NCBI RefSeq assembly: GCF_014287875.1
Contig: NZ_JACOPN010000005.1
Span: 1 to 64,000 of the forward strand
Source: Flintibacter faecis
GTDB taxonomy: Bacteria > Bacillota > Clostridia > Oscillospirales > Oscillospiraceae
Direction of reading: 5' to 3'
DNA length: 64,000 bases
Both the position numbers and the translations under genes were made by a program. Numbering within the stretch: the stretch's first letter is position 1; every line of letters starts with the position of its first letter. This document shows, one piece after another, positions 9,031 to 18,046 of this stretch. The notes beneath the pieces were generated by a model. That model saw nothing but the letters and a program-made list of their open reading frames with translations. It did no database searches and was not told where the DNA came from.

Positions 9031-10194
9031 TCAAAGCCGCTCCGCCAGGTCCAGGGCCCGGGCGGCGATGGCATCCATGTTGTAATACTGATACTCCGCC
9101 AGGCGGCCCAGCAGGTGCAGGTTGCCAAAGTGCTCGGCCAGGCCGCGGTACCGGTCATACAGGGCCCGGTTGGCCGGGTTGATGATGGCATAGTAGGGGA
9201 TCTCCCCCAGAATGCCGCCATAGGCCTTGGAGTATTCCTTCACAATGGTGGTCTTGCCGGGCAGCACCTGGCCGGTGAGGTGCTTAAACTCCGTGATGCG
9301 GGTATACTCCCGGTCCACGGTGTAGTTCACCGTGCCATAGCCCTGAAAATCGTCCCGGGGCAGGGTCTCAAACTGGAAATTCAGGGTGCGGTAGGGCAGG
9401 GGACCGAAGCGGAAGCGGAACAGCTCGTCTGCCTGACCGGTGTAGACCACCGGGCCGGCAAAGGGCTCCCCGTCCACTCTCAGCGTGTCGCCGGACACGT
9501 CCAGCCGCTCCAGGGCATCGCAGCCCAGCTCCACGGTGATGTTGGGGTGGGCAAGCATCCGCTGGAACATGGGGGTATAGCCCTCCAAGGGCATCCCCTG
9601 ATAGGCGTCCTGGAAATACCGGTCGTCCCTTGACAGGAACACGGGCACCCGGGCGGTGGTGGCCGGGTCGATCTCCTCCGGCTTCTGCCCCCACTGCTTC
9701 ATGGTGTAGTGGACGAAGACGTGCTCATAGACATAGTCGGCCAGGGCGGCGATCTCCGGGTCGGCGTTCTGCCGCAGCTCCAGAATGGTCACCTTTTTCT
9801 CCGGGCCATAGGCGGCGATGAGCTTGTCCCCCAGGCGCTTGCCCTCCTCCATGCCGAAGGCCGTTTCCAGGGAGGTGAGGTTAAAGGGCACGGGATAGGT
9901 CATCCGCCCGCCCCTGTCGTCGGGGATGTTGGCGATGACCCGGTGGCGATAGTCCCGCCACTGGGTAAAGCGGGACAGCCAGTCGAACACCCGCTTGTCG
10001 TTGGTGTGGAAGATGTGGGGGCCATATTGGTGGATCAGAATGCCCGCCTGGTCGGGCCGGTCATAGGCGTTGCCCGCCACGTGATCCCGCCGCTCCAGCA
10101 CCAGCACCCGGCGGCCCTTCTCCGCCAGCGCCCGGGCCGTGACCGCTCCGGCATAGCCTGCGCCCACCACCAGCGTGTCAAATGTCTGTTTCAA
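9031..10194 (-). CDS. glf: UDP-galactopyranose mutase
   Basis: This flavoenzyme interconverts UDP-galactopyranose and UDP-galactofuranose for cell-surface glycans. The N-terminus has the Rossmann FAD motif VVGAGYAGAVTA, followed by the family hallmark GPHIFHT around residue 60 and the later conserved Trp/Arg/Tyr-rich substrate region (MKQWGQKPEEIDP, YTGQADELF). The length of 387 aa is normal for bacterial Glf (about 370-390). It precedes the family 2 glycosyltransferase by 59 nt on the same strand, forming a two-gene surface-glycan unit. Upstream is an AT-rich stretch (about 10255-10320) that probably holds the promoter, but no convincing -35/-10 pair is visible. Confidence 0.96.
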   Translation of the reverse strand: MKQTFDTLVVGAGYAGAVTARALAEKGRRVLVLERRDHVAGNAYDRPDQAGILIHQYGPHIFHTNDKRVFDWLSRFTQWRDYRHRVIANIPDDRGGRMTYPVPFNLTSLETAFGMEEGKRLGDKLIAAYGPEKKVTILELRQNADPEIAALADYVYEHVFVHYTMKQWGQKPEEIDPATTARVPVFLSRDDRYFQDAYQGMPLEGYTPMFQRMLAHPNITVELGCDALERLDVSGDTLRVDGEPFAGPVVYTGQADELFRFRFGPLPYRTLNFQFETLPRDDFQGYGTVNYTVDREYTRITEFKHLTGQVLPGKTTIVKEYSKAYGGILGEIPYYAIINPANRALYDRYRGLAEHFGNLHLLGRLAEYQYYNMDAIAARALDLAERL

Positions 10195-10359
10195 TCTTGT
10201 CTGCCGCCTTTCCGCGCCGGAGCTTAAACTGCCGGCGGTGATCTGCTTCGATCTGCTTCGATATTAAGTGGAGCATAGTATATCACACTTTTGTGAAAAA
10301 AGGAATTAAATTTCCTTGAAGATTGTGGAGATATTCTCTCCGGCAGTCCCACTTTTCCC

Positions 10360-10388
10360 TTGACATTCCCCCGGGATACAGATAAGAT
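10360..10388 (+). promoter_or_regulatory. Promoter of the T-box leader/ileS unit
   Basis: TTGACA (10360-10365), a 17-nt spacer and TAAGAT (10383-10388). Transcription would begin about 20 nt before the first T-box Stem I sequence. Confidence 0.75.
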
Positions 10389-10415
10389 AATAGGGCAAAT
10401 ACCGACATATGCGCG

Positions 10416-10658
10416 GATGAGGACAGTAACCCCTCCCGCTCCCGAGCAGAGAGCCGCCGTTTGGTGCAAGGCGGACGGGAGCCAAGGGGCGAACATCACC
10501 TCGGAGCAGAGGGCTGAACCTTTTTCAGTAGGCCCCTCCGGCGGCCCCCGTTACCGGGCAGACCTTGAGTGGCCGTCTAAATTCAGGCGGCAAGAAGAGT
10601 GGTACCGCAGAGGACGTTACGCCTTTGTCTCTTACATCGTAGGAGACAGGGGCGTTTT
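10416..10658 (+). promoter_or_regulatory. T-box leader with Ile (AUC) specifier, upstream of ileS
   Basis: This tRNA-sensing leader contains the diagnostic T-box element GAAGAGTGGTACCGC at 10594-10608. Stem I starts with GAGGACAGTAA (10419-10429; the AGTA S-turn element). Its 3' strand reads GAACATCACCTC (10491-10502), so CCTC pairs with GAGG and the exposed codon is ATC (10495-10497) followed by A, an isoleucine specifier. The antiterminator region is followed by a terminator hairpin. Uncharged tRNA-Ile binding the T-box bulge would block termination and turn on isoleucyl-tRNA synthetase, the next gene. The specifier and the gene identity agree. Confidence 0.95.
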
Positions 10659-10660
10659 TT
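10619..10660 (+). terminator. T-box intrinsic terminator
   Basis: The stem pairs ACGCCTTTGTCTC with GAGACAGGGGCGT and is followed by TTTTTT. Its 5' part overlaps the T-box antiterminator region, as expected for a conditional terminator. Confidence 0.9.
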
Positions 10661-10689
10661 GTTGGGGAATTTTTATTGCGCGTAAAATA

Positions 10690-11205
10690 CGCTGTCATTG
10701 CGAGGAAGGGCGCAGCCCTGACGCGGCAATCCGTTCCCCAGTCCAGCAGCCTCCCTTGTGAAAGGCCGATTCCCCTTATCAAGGGGAAATGTCCCGAAGG
10801 GACAAAAGGGATAGGGCTAGGTGGCACGGGCGCAGCCCGTGACGGAAGGATTCCGACCACAGGAAAGCTATCCTAGAAACGGAATCCCTCAGTCATCGCT
10901 TCGCGATGCCAGCCCCCTTTGACAAGGGGGCCAAGGGACGGTGGTTACGGATTCCCACGTCGCTTCGCTCCTCGGAATGACAGAAACGGGTTTATTGACA
11001 CGCTCGGCTCCCCCGAAGGGGGAGCTGGCACGGCGAAGCCGTGACTGAGAGGGCGGGCGGCCACAGGCCGCCCCTACGGCAAATATCGCCGGCCCTCCTG
11101 TAGGGGCGGCCTGTGGCCGCCCGTCGGCGGCGTATGCACCCCCGTGGTCCCCCCTCATCCGCCCCCTGCGGGGGTACCTTCTCCCCTGCGGGGCGAAGGC
11201 TTAAA
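10690..11205. repeat. Repeat cluster between the T-box and ileS (R3, R6 nested, R2, R4, R1)
   Basis: This non-coding stretch holds an R3 copy (about 10693-10735), a composite repeat with an R6 element inside it (10747-10935), an R3 copy in the GGAATCCG form (about 10943-10985, followed by AAACGGGTTTATTGACACGC), an R2 copy (about 11008-11055), paired R4 palindromes (11057-11130) and an inverted R1 (11150-11203). It separates the ileS T-box from its gene by almost 600 nt. The composite 10747-10935 is nearly identical to 63470-63605, apart from the R6 insertion. Confidence 0.85.
10766..10816 (+). repeat. R6 element, copy 1 (51-nt double hairpin)
   Basis: It runs from CCGATTCCCC to GGGATAGGG. 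It contains hairpin CCCCTTATCAAGGGG and hairpin TGTCCCGAAGGGACA, and the ends are imperfect inverted repeats (CCGATTCCC / CCCTATCCC). It sits inside a composite repeat whose unfilled version is at 63479-63500. Confidence 0.9.
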
Positions 11206-11248
11206 AATTGTGCATCATAACCTTAACGATATAAAAAGGAGAACGGAC

Positions 11249-14020
11249 ATGGATTACAACAAGACCATCAACCTGCCCAAGACCGACTTCCCCATGCGGG
11301 CCGGTCTGCCCAACCGGGAGCCCGGGATGCTCCAGCGCTGGAACGATATGGACCTGTACAACGAGATGCTGAAGAAGAACGAGGGCAAGCCCCGCTTCGC
11401 CCTGCACGACGGCCCCCCCTTCTCCAACGGCAACCTGCACATGGGCCACGCCCTGAACAAGTCCATCAAGGACTTTATCACCCGCTCCTATGCCATGCGG
11501 GGCTACTACACCCCCTATATCCCCGGCTGGGACAACCACGGCATGCCCATCGAAAGCGCCATCATCAAGCAGAACAAGCTCAACCGCAAGGCCATGTCCG
11601 TGCCCGAGTTCCGCACCGCCTGCCACGAGTTTGCCCAGCACTATATCGACGTGCAGATGGAGGGCTTCCGGCGCATCGGCGTTCTGGGCGACTGGGAGCA
11701 CCCCTATAAGACCATGGACCCCGGCTTCGAGGCCGAGGAGGTGAAGGTCTTTGGCAAGATGTACGCCAAGGGCTATATCTACAAGGGTCTCAAGCCCGTG
11801 TACTGGTGCTATCACGACGAGACCGCCCTGGCCGAGGCGGAGATCGAGTATCAGGACGACCCCTGTACCACCGTGTATGTGAAGTTCCCCATGCACGACG
11901 ACCAGGGCAAGCTGAGCCACCTGGACAAGAGCAAGCTGAACTTCGTCATCTGGACCACCACCATCTGGACCCTGCCCGGCAACCTGGCCATCGCCCTCCA
12001 CCCCAGCGAGAGCTATGCCGTTGTGAAGAACCATGAAAACGGCGAGATGTATATCCTGGCCGAGGCCCTGGTGGAGAAGGTGATGCAGGTGGCCGGCATC
12101 GCCGACTACTCCATCGTGGAGACCCACGAGGGTGCCTTCTTCGAGAACATGCTGGCCGACCACCCCTTCCTGCCCAAGACCTCTCGCCTGGTGCTGGCCG
12201 ACTATGTCACCATGGACTCCGGTACCGGCTGCGTCCACACCGCCCCCGGCTTCGGCGCGGATGACTATCAGACCTGCCGCCGCTACAACATGGAGATGGT
12301 GGTTCCCGTGGATGACCGGGGCCGCCACACCGACTACGCCGGCAAGTACGCCGGTCTGCGGGTGGAGGAGTCCAACCCCATCATCCTGGAGGACATGAAG
12401 CAGTCCGGCGCTCTGCTGGCCAGCGAGGAGATCGTCCACAGCTATCCCCACTGCTGGCGCTGCAAACACCCCATCATCTTCCGGGCCACCCCCCAGTGGT
12501 TCTGCTCCGTGGACTCCTTCAAGGACGAGGCCTGCGCCGCCTGCGACGATGTGCGCTGGGTCCCCGCCTGGGGCATCGACCGGATGAAGAGCATGATCCG
12601 GGAGCGTGCCGACTGGTGTATCTCCCGTCAGCGCCGGTGGGGCCTGCCCATCCCCGTGTTCTACTGCGCCGACTGCGGCAAGCCCATCTGCACCGACGAG
12701 ACCATCGCCGCCGTCAGCAAGCTGTTCGGCGAGAAGGGCTCCAACGCCTGGTACGAGATGGAGGCCGCTGACATCCTGCCCCAGGGCTTCCCCTGCCCCC
12801 ACTGCGGCAAGGCCGCCGGCTTTACCAAGGAGGAGGACACCCTGGACGGCTGGTTCGACTCCGGCTCCACCCACTTCGCCTCCATGAAGAAGGACCAGGG
12901 CTTCTGGCCCGCCACCATGTATCTGGAGGGCCTGGACCAGTACCGCGGCTGGTTCCAGTCCAGCCTGCTCACCGCCGTGGGTGCCTTCGGCCAGGGCGCG
13001 CCCTTCCAGGAGTGCGTCACCCACGGCTGGACCGTGGACGGCGAGGGCCGTGCCATGCACAAGTCCCTGGGCAACGGCGTGGACCCCGCCGACATCTTCA
13101 AAAAGTACGGTGCCGACCTGCTGCGCCTGTGGGCCGGTTCCGCCGACTACCATGTGGACGTGCGCTGCTCCGATGCCATCTTCAAGCAGCTCAGCCAGAA
13201 CTATCTGAAGTTCCGCAACACCGCCCGCTATTGCCTGGGCAACCTGGCCGGCTTCGACCCTGACCAGCTGGTGGCCCCCCAGGATATGCTGGAGCTGGAC
13301 CGCTGGGCCGTCACCAAGCTCAACCAGCTGACGAGCCAGTGCTTCGCCGCCTATGACAACTACGAGTTCCATGTGGTCTCCCACGCCATCAACGACTTCT
13401 GCGTGGTGGAGCTGTCCAGCTTCTATCTGGACATCATCAAGGACCGCCTGTACTGCGACGAGACCGACGGGCTCTCCCGCCGCTCCGCCCAGACCGCCCT
13501 GTGGCTGATCCTGGACACCATCACCAAGCTGTTTGCCCCCATCCTGGCCTTCACCTGCGACGAGATCTGGCAGGCCATGCCCCACAAGGAGGGCGACGAC
13601 GGCCGGAACGTGGTGCTCAACCAGATGAACCAGCCCTTCGCCGGCTATGCTCTGGACGAGGACACCATGGCCAAGTGGGACAAGATCATCTCCGTTCGCA
13701 CCGCCGTGAACGCCGCCCTGGAGAGCGCCCGCGCTGAGAAGAAGATCGGCAAGAGCCTGGAGGCCCAGGTCTCCGTCACCGTCCCCGCCGAGGACGCCTT
13801 CCTGGCCGAGATGAACGCCGACGAGCTGGCCGACCTGTTCATCGTCTCTCAGGCCGACCTGACCGCGGGCAGCGAGCTGAGCGTGGCCGTCGCCCCCGCC
13901 CAGGGCGAAAAGTGCCAGCGCTGCTGGAAGCACCACCCCCTGGTGGGCTCCGATGCCAAGCACCCCGCCCTGTGCCCCCGCTGCGCCAAAGTGGTCGCCG
14001 CCCTGAATATTGAGGAGTAA
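11249..14020 (+). CDS. ileS: Isoleucyl-tRNA synthetase
   Basis: This class Ia synthetase of 923 aa charges tRNA-Ile and edits mischarged valine. The HIGH motif appears as HMGH (64-67, in SNGNLHMGHALNKS). The editing (CP1) domain follows, with TTTIWTLPGNLAIA and the DSGTGCVHTAPGFG motif. The KMSKS loop is the variant MHKSLGN. The C-terminus carries a zinc site CQRCWKHH..CPRCAKV. The start is the ATG after AAGGAG. It is controlled by the Ile-specifier T-box about 600 nt upstream, with a repeat cluster in between. A long perfect hairpin follows the stop codon. Identity is certain. Confidence 0.98.
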   Translation: MDYNKTINLPKTDFPMRAGLPNREPGMLQRWNDMDLYNEMLKKNEGKPRFALHDGPPFSNGNLHMGHALNKSIKDFITRSYAMRGYYTPYIPGWDNHGMPIESAIIKQNKLNRKAMSVPEFRTACHEFAQHYIDVQMEGFRRIGVLGDWEHPYKTMDPGFEAEEVKVFGKMYAKGYIYKGLKPVYWCYHDETALAEAEIEYQDDPCTTVYVKFPMHDDQGKLSHLDKSKLNFVIWTTTIWTLPGNLAIALHPSESYAVVKNHENGEMYILAEALVEKVMQVAGIADYSIVETHEGAFFENMLADHPFLPKTSRLVLADYVTMDSGTGCVHTAPGFGADDYQTCRRYNMEMVVPVDDRGRHTDYAGKYAGLRVEESNPIILEDMKQSGALLASEEIVHSYPHCWRCKHPIIFRATPQWFCSVDSFKDEACAACDDVRWVPAWGIDRMKSMIRERADWCISRQRRWGLPIPVFYCADCGKPICTDETIAAVSKLFGEKGSNAWYEMEAADILPQGFPCPHCGKAAGFTKEEDTLDGWFDSGSTHFASMKKDQGFWPATMYLEGLDQYRGWFQSSLLTAVGAFGQGAPFQECVTHGWTVDGEGRAMHKSLGNGVDPADIFKKYGADLLRLWAGSADYHVDVRCSDAIFKQLSQNYLKFRNTARYCLGNLAGFDPDQLVAPQDMLELDRWAVTKLNQLTSQCFAAYDNYEFHVVSHAINDFCVVELSSFYLDIIKDRLYCDETDGLSRRSAQTALWLILDTITKLFAPILAFTCDEIWQAMPHKEGDDGRNVVLNQMNQPFAGYALDEDTMAKWDKIISVRTAVNAALESARAEKKIGKSLEAQVSVTVPAEDAFLAEMNADELADLFIVSQADLTAGSELSVAVAPAQGEKCQRCWKHHPLVGSDAKHPALCPRCAKVVAALNIEE

Positions 14021-14041
14021 GCGCAAAATCATCTTAACCCT

Positions 14042-14090
14042 CAAGGGGACGGTTCCTGTGATCTCAAAATCGCAGGAACCGTCCCCTTGC
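14042..14090 (+). terminator. Long hairpin after ileS, likely terminator
   Basis: The 17-nt arms CAAGGGGACGGTTCCTG and CAGGAACCGTCCCCTTG pair around a short loop. Only a weak T-rich tail follows (CTGCTCTGCTTTTG), so it may act as a terminator or as an RNA-stability stem. Confidence 0.65.
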
Positions 14091-14103
14091 TGCTCTGCTT
14101 TTG

Positions 14104-14132
14104 TTGCATTTGCCCCGGCTTTGGTGTAGAAT
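14104..14132 (+). promoter_or_regulatory. Promoter of the nucleoside-salvage unit
   Basis: TTGCAT (14104-14109), a 17-nt spacer, TAGAAT (14127-14132). It lies just after the ileS hairpin and about 37 nt before the phosphorylase start codon. Confidence 0.65.
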
Positions 14133-14168
14133 AATGCCACTTAACTTAGCAGAAGGGAGAATCCCCCT

Positions 14169-14993
14169 ATGACCTATACCATGCAGCAGTACGAGGAGAG
14201 CGCCCAGGCCATCCGGGCCCGCCTGAACGGCTTTGTTCCCAAGGTGGCCATGGTGCTGGGCTCCGGCCTGGGCTTTTTGGGCGACCAGGTGGAAAACCCC
14301 ATCGCCATCGACTATCACCACATCCCCCACTTCAAGGCGTCCACCGCCCCCGGCCACAAGGGCCGCCTGGTGTGCGGCATGCTGGACGGCCAGGCCGTGG
14401 CCGTGATGCAGGGCCGGATGCACCACTACGAGGGCTACTCCTACGAGGAGGTGTCCTACGCCGTGCGGGTGCTGCGCCTGCTGGGCTGCGACACCCTGGT
14501 GGTCACCAACGCCGCCGGCTGCGTCCGCCAGGACTGGCACGCCGGGGAGCTGATGCTCATCACCGACCAGATCAAGATGTTCTCCCCCTCCCCCCTGCGG
14601 GGAGAGAATCTGCCCCAGTTTGGCCCCCGCTTCCCCGATGCCTCCCACCTGTACAGCCCCCGGCTGCAGCAGCTGGCCCGTGAGGCCGCCCGGGACCTGG
14701 GGCTGACCCTGCGGGAGGGCGTCTACTTCTACTGTTACGGCCCCCAGTACGAGACCCCCGCCGAGATCCGGGCCGCCCGCATCCTGGGGGGCGACGCCGT
14801 GGGCATGTCCACCGCACCGGAGGTCATCGTGGCCGCCCACTGCGGCATGGAGGTGCTTGGCCTGACCCTGCTGTCCAACATGGCCGCAGGCATTCTGGAT
14901 CAGCCCCTGTCCGAGCAGGAGGTGCTGGACGCCGCCGAGGCCGCCCGGGAGACCTTCTCCGGCCTGGTCCGGGCCTGTCTGCCCAAACTCTGA
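14169..14993 (+). CDS. punA: Purine-nucleoside phosphorylase (trimeric type)
   Basis: This 274-aa enzyme phosphorolyses inosine/guanosine-type nucleosides to base plus ribose-1-phosphate in cytosolic purine salvage. Motifs of the low-molecular-mass trimeric class are present: phosphate-binding GSGLG (31-35), GRMHHYEGYS, TNAAGC, YGPQYETPAEIR, GMSTAPEVIVAAHCGM and SNMAAG. The last holds the base-contacting Asn equivalent, which points to 6-oxopurines. It is followed 27 nt later by a methylthioadenosine/SAH deaminase gene, making an inosine-producing step next to an inosine-using step. The start is the ATG with GAAGGGAGAATCCCCCT upstream. Confidence 0.94.
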   Translation: MTYTMQQYEESAQAIRARLNGFVPKVAMVLGSGLGFLGDQVENPIAIDYHHIPHFKASTAPGHKGRLVCGMLDGQAVAVMQGRMHHYEGYSYEEVSYAVRVLRLLGCDTLVVTNAAGCVRQDWHAGELMLITDQIKMFSPSPLRGENLPQFGPRFPDASHLYSPRLQQLAREAARDLGLTLREGVYFYCYGPQYETPAEIRAARILGGDAVGMSTAPEVIVAAHCGMEVLGLTLLSNMAAGILDQPLSEQEVLDAAEAARETFSGLVRACLPKL

Positions 14994-15020
14994 TTTCTTT
15001 GCCGCTGTTTGGAGGTTTTT

Positions 15021-16325
15021 ATGTCCATTCTCTTTGAACACGTCACCGCCGTGACCATGGACCCCGCCGCCCCTGTGCTCCGCAACGCCTTTGTGCTGGT
15101 GGAGGGTACGGCCATTTCTCAGGTGGGCCATACCCGCCCCCAGGGGGCGTTTGACCGGGTGGTGGACTGCACCGGGAAAGTCATGATGCCCGGTCTCATC
15201 AACGCCCACACCCACCTGCCCATGACCCTGATGCGGGGCTATGGCGGGGGGCACGATCTGCAGCACTGGCTCAACGACTATATCTTCCCCGCCGAGGACA
15301 AGCTGGACAGCGCCAGCGTCCGGGCGGGCACCCTGCTGGCCCTGGCCGAGCTCATCGCCGGGGGCGTGACCTGCGTGGCCGATATGTATTACTTCTGCCC
15401 GGACATCGCCCAGGCGGTGGCCGACAGCGGCATCAGCGCCAACATCAGCCGGTCTGTCACCTGCTTCGGCCCGGTGGATGACCCGGAGAATTACTATGCC
15501 TGCCGGGAGCTGAACGCCTTCCGGGAGCAGTGGCACGGCTTTGACAGCGGACGCATCCGGGTGGATGCCTCCATCCACGCCGAGTATACCTCCTTCGCCG
15601 CCCCCAACATGTGGGAGTATCTGGGCCGCTATGCCGCCGACCACAAGCTGGGGATGCAGGTCCACCTGTCCGAGACCCGGTCAGAGCATCTGGAATGCAT
15701 GGCCCGCCACGCCGGCAAGACCCCCTTCGCCGTGCTGGACGACTATGGCGTGTGGCAAAACGGCGGCGTGGCCGCCCACTGCGTGTGGGTCAGCCAGGAT
15801 GACATGGAGGGCATGGTCCGCCGGGGGGTCACCGCAGTCCACAACCCCGTGTCCAATTTAAAGCTGGCCTCCGGCGTGGCCCCGGTGCCCCGGCTGCTCC
15901 GGGCCGGGGTGAACGTGGCCCTGGGCACCGACGGGGTGGCCTCCAACAACAGCCACGGTATGTTCGAGGAGATCAAGCTGGCCGCCCTGCTCCACAAGGG
16001 GGTCTCCCGGGACCCCACGGCGGTGTCCGCCCGCCAGGCCCTGGAGATGGCCACCATCAACGGGGCGCGCGCCCTGGGCCGGAACACCGGCTGCATCGCC
16101 CCCGGGCTGGATGCCGACCTCATTCTGGTGGACTTCACCCACCCCGGCCTGACCCCCTGCCACGACCCAGAGGAGAATCTGGTCTTTTCCGCCCACGGCA
16201 GCGACGTGGTCATGAATATGGCCCGGGGCAAGGTCATATATGAAAACGGAGCCTTCCTCACCCTGGACCTGGAGGACATCCGGGCCCAGCTGGAGGGCTA
16301 TGCCCTGCCCCGCATCTTCGGCTGA
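15021..16325 (+). CDS. mtaD: 5-methylthioadenosine/S-adenosylhomocysteine deaminase
   Basis: This 434-aa amidohydrolase of the MtaD/TrzN group deaminates methylthioadenosine, adenosylhomocysteine or related adenosine derivatives to the inosine form. It has the metal-binding NAHTHLPM (about 60), HLSETRSEH, the His ligand in AAHCVWVS, and the catalytic Asp in GTDGVASNNS. The C-terminal composite domain has GCIAPGLDADLILVD. The ATG at this start follows GGAGG at ideal spacing; an in-frame TTG 12 nt earlier overlaps the RBS and is not used. Its position next to the nucleoside phosphorylase fits an SAH/MTA recycling and purine salvage role. The exact preferred substrate cannot be told from the sequence. 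Confidence 0.92.
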   Translation: MSILFEHVTAVTMDPAAPVLRNAFVLVEGTAISQVGHTRPQGAFDRVVDCTGKVMMPGLINAHTHLPMTLMRGYGGGHDLQHWLNDYIFPAEDKLDSASVRAGTLLALAELIAGGVTCVADMYYFCPDIAQAVADSGISANISRSVTCFGPVDDPENYYACRELNAFREQWHGFDSGRIRVDASIHAEYTSFAAPNMWEYLGRYAADHKLGMQVHLSETRSEHLECMARHAGKTPFAVLDDYGVWQNGGVAAHCVWVSQDDMEGMVRRGVTAVHNPVSNLKLASGVAPVPRLLRAGVNVALGTDGVASNNSHGMFEEIKLAALLHKGVSRDPTAVSARQALEMATINGARALGRNTGCIAPGLDADLILVDFTHPGLTPCHDPEENLVFSAHGSDVVMNMARGKVIYENGAFLTLDLEDIRAQLEGYALPRIFG

Positions 16326-16369
16326 CAGCCGCCAAACGCGCCGGTTCTCCGGCGGAAGGAGAGATATCC

Positions 16370-18037
16370 ATGGCCCAACGTGATCCGGCCCCCAGGCGGG
16401 TGGCCCAGACGCAGAAGCAGAACAGCTTCTTCGGCGGCGCGGCGATCTTAGCCGCCGGCATTCTCATCGTCAAGCTCATCGGCATGTTCTATAAGATCCC
16501 CCTCATCAACATCATCGGCGAGGCGGGGGCTGCCGACTTTAACAACGCCTATAATATCTATGCCGTGCTGCTCACCGTGTCCACGGCGGGTCTGCCCGTG
16601 GCCGTGTCCAAGCTGGTCAGCGAGGCCAACGCCCTGGACCGGCGCAACCAGGTCCGGCGGACCTTCCGCCTGGCGCTGGTGCTGTTTCTCGCCCTGGGAC
16701 TTGTCTCCTTCCTGGTGATGTTCTTCCGGGCGGACGCCCTGGCCGGGATGATGAACGACTCCAAGGCCGCCGCCGGCATCCGGGCCCTGGCCCCCGCCGT
16801 GGTGTGCGTGGGCTGTCTGGCCGCCCTGCGGGGCTATTCCCAGGGCCACAGCAACATGGCCCCCACCTCCGTCTCCCAGATCATCGAGGCCCTGTGCAAG
16901 CTGGTGGTGGGCCTGGGGCTGGCCTTCTGGCTGGTGAAGCAGGGCAAGGACCCGGACGTGGCCGCCGCCGGTGCCATCACTGGCGTCACCGTGGGCACCG
17001 TGGTGGCCCTGGCGTATATGGTGCTGGACTTTCTCCTGTCCCGTGGCCGGGAGGACACCCGGGGCACCGACCGGCCGGACAGCGCCGGGAGCATCCTGGC
17101 CAATATCCTGAAGATCGCCGTGCCCATCACCCTCAGTTCGTCCATGGTGGGCATCGTCACCGTGATCGACTCCTCCCTGGTGCAGGGCCAGCTGCAAAGC
17201 GCCCTGGACCTGACGGAGCAGGCCAGCCGCACCCTGTACGGCAACTACTCCGGCGCCCTGAACATCTATAACCTGCCCACCTCCCTTATGGCGGCCATCA
17301 CCGCATCCGTCATTCCGGCGGTGTCCGCCGCTCTGGCCCGGCGGGACCGGCGGGGGGCGGCCCGGATCACCGGCTCGGCCCTGCGCATCACCGCCCTGCT
17401 GTCCTTCCCCATGGGGGTGGGCCTGTTCGTGCTGGGCACCCCCATCATCCGCCTGCTGTTCCCCAAGCTGAACGTGGCGGTGGCCGGCCCCCTGCTGTCC
17501 ACCCTGGGCATCGCCACCCCCTTTGTGTGCATGGTGCTGGTGTGCAACTCGGTGCTCCAGGCCCACGGCTTTATCAACCTGCCCGTCATCGTCATGGTGC
17601 TGGGGGGCATCGTGAAGATCGTGAACAACTATAATTTGGTGGGGGCCATCGGCATCGCCGGAGCCCCCGTGGGCAACATTCTCTGCTTCGGTCTGGCCCT
17701 GGTGCTGGACCTGGTGGTCATCACCCGGGTCATCCCCAACCGGCCCCGGCTGCTGCCCATCTTTGCAAAGCCCGCCATCGCCTCCGCCGTCATGGGCGGG
17801 GCGGCCTGGGCAGTATACGGTCTGCTCTCCCGCATCCTGTCCTCCGAGCAGGTGGACCAGGCGGGGCAGACCGTCCGGGCGGTCAGCCGCATGGGCAACG
17901 CCGCCGGCATCCTCCTGGCCATCGCCGTGGCCGGGGTGGTCTATCTGGTGCTGGTCATCGCCCTGCGGGCCATTTCCCGGGACGACCTGGCCCTGATGCC
18001 CAAGGGGGATAAGCTGGCCCGACTGCTGCGCCTGTAA
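16370..18037 (+). CDS. MOP-superfamily flippase (YabM/SpoVB/MurJ-like)
   Basis: This 555-aa polytopic membrane protein of the polysaccharide transport/MurJ-MviN fold has about 14 hydrophobic spans and starts with a short basic cytoplasmic tail. Conserved family features include FNNAYNIYAVLLTVSTAGLPVAVSKLVSE in the first spans (seen in parts) and RGYSQGHSNMAPTSVSQIIE. It probably flips a lipid-linked wall precursor (lipid II or a spore-cortex precursor). In Bacillus the same gene position, directly before mazG, is occupied by yabM, so I favour a YabM/SpoVB-type role over the housekeeping MurJ. The start has AAGGAGAG upstream. The mazG gene follows. Confidence 0.87.
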   Translation: MAQRDPAPRRVAQTQKQNSFFGGAAILAAGILIVKLIGMFYKIPLINIIGEAGAADFNNAYNIYAVLLTVSTAGLPVAVSKLVSEANALDRRNQVRRTFRLALVLFLALGLVSFLVMFFRADALAGMMNDSKAAAGIRALAPAVVCVGCLAALRGYSQGHSNMAPTSVSQIIEALCKLVVGLGLAFWLVKQGKDPDVAAAGAITGVTVGTVVALAYMVLDFLLSRGREDTRGTDRPDSAGSILANILKIAVPITLSSSMVGIVTVIDSSLVQGQLQSALDLTEQASRTLYGNYSGALNIYNLPTSLMAAITASVIPAVSAALARRDRRGAARITGSALRITALLSFPMGVGLFVLGTPIIRLLFPKLNVAVAGPLLSTLGIATPFVCMVLVCNSVLQAHGFINLPVIVMVLGGIVKIVNNYNLVGAIGIAGAPVGNILCFGLALVLDLVVITRVIPNRPRLLPIFAKPAIASAVMGGAAWAVYGLLSRILSSEQVDQAGQTVRAVSRMGNAAGILLAIAVAGVVYLVLVIALRAISRDDLALMPKGDKLARLLRL

Positions 18038-18046
18038 CAAACAAAC

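Noticed and set aside
10255..10320. Defined promoter for glf
   Set aside because: AT-rich with a TATACT-like hexamer on the minus strand, but no -35 at acceptable spacing.
11205..11240. Separate ileS promoter (TTGTGC-16-TATAAA)
   Set aside because: The start site would fall within the ribosome-binding site, leaving no usable leader, so it is probably fortuitous.
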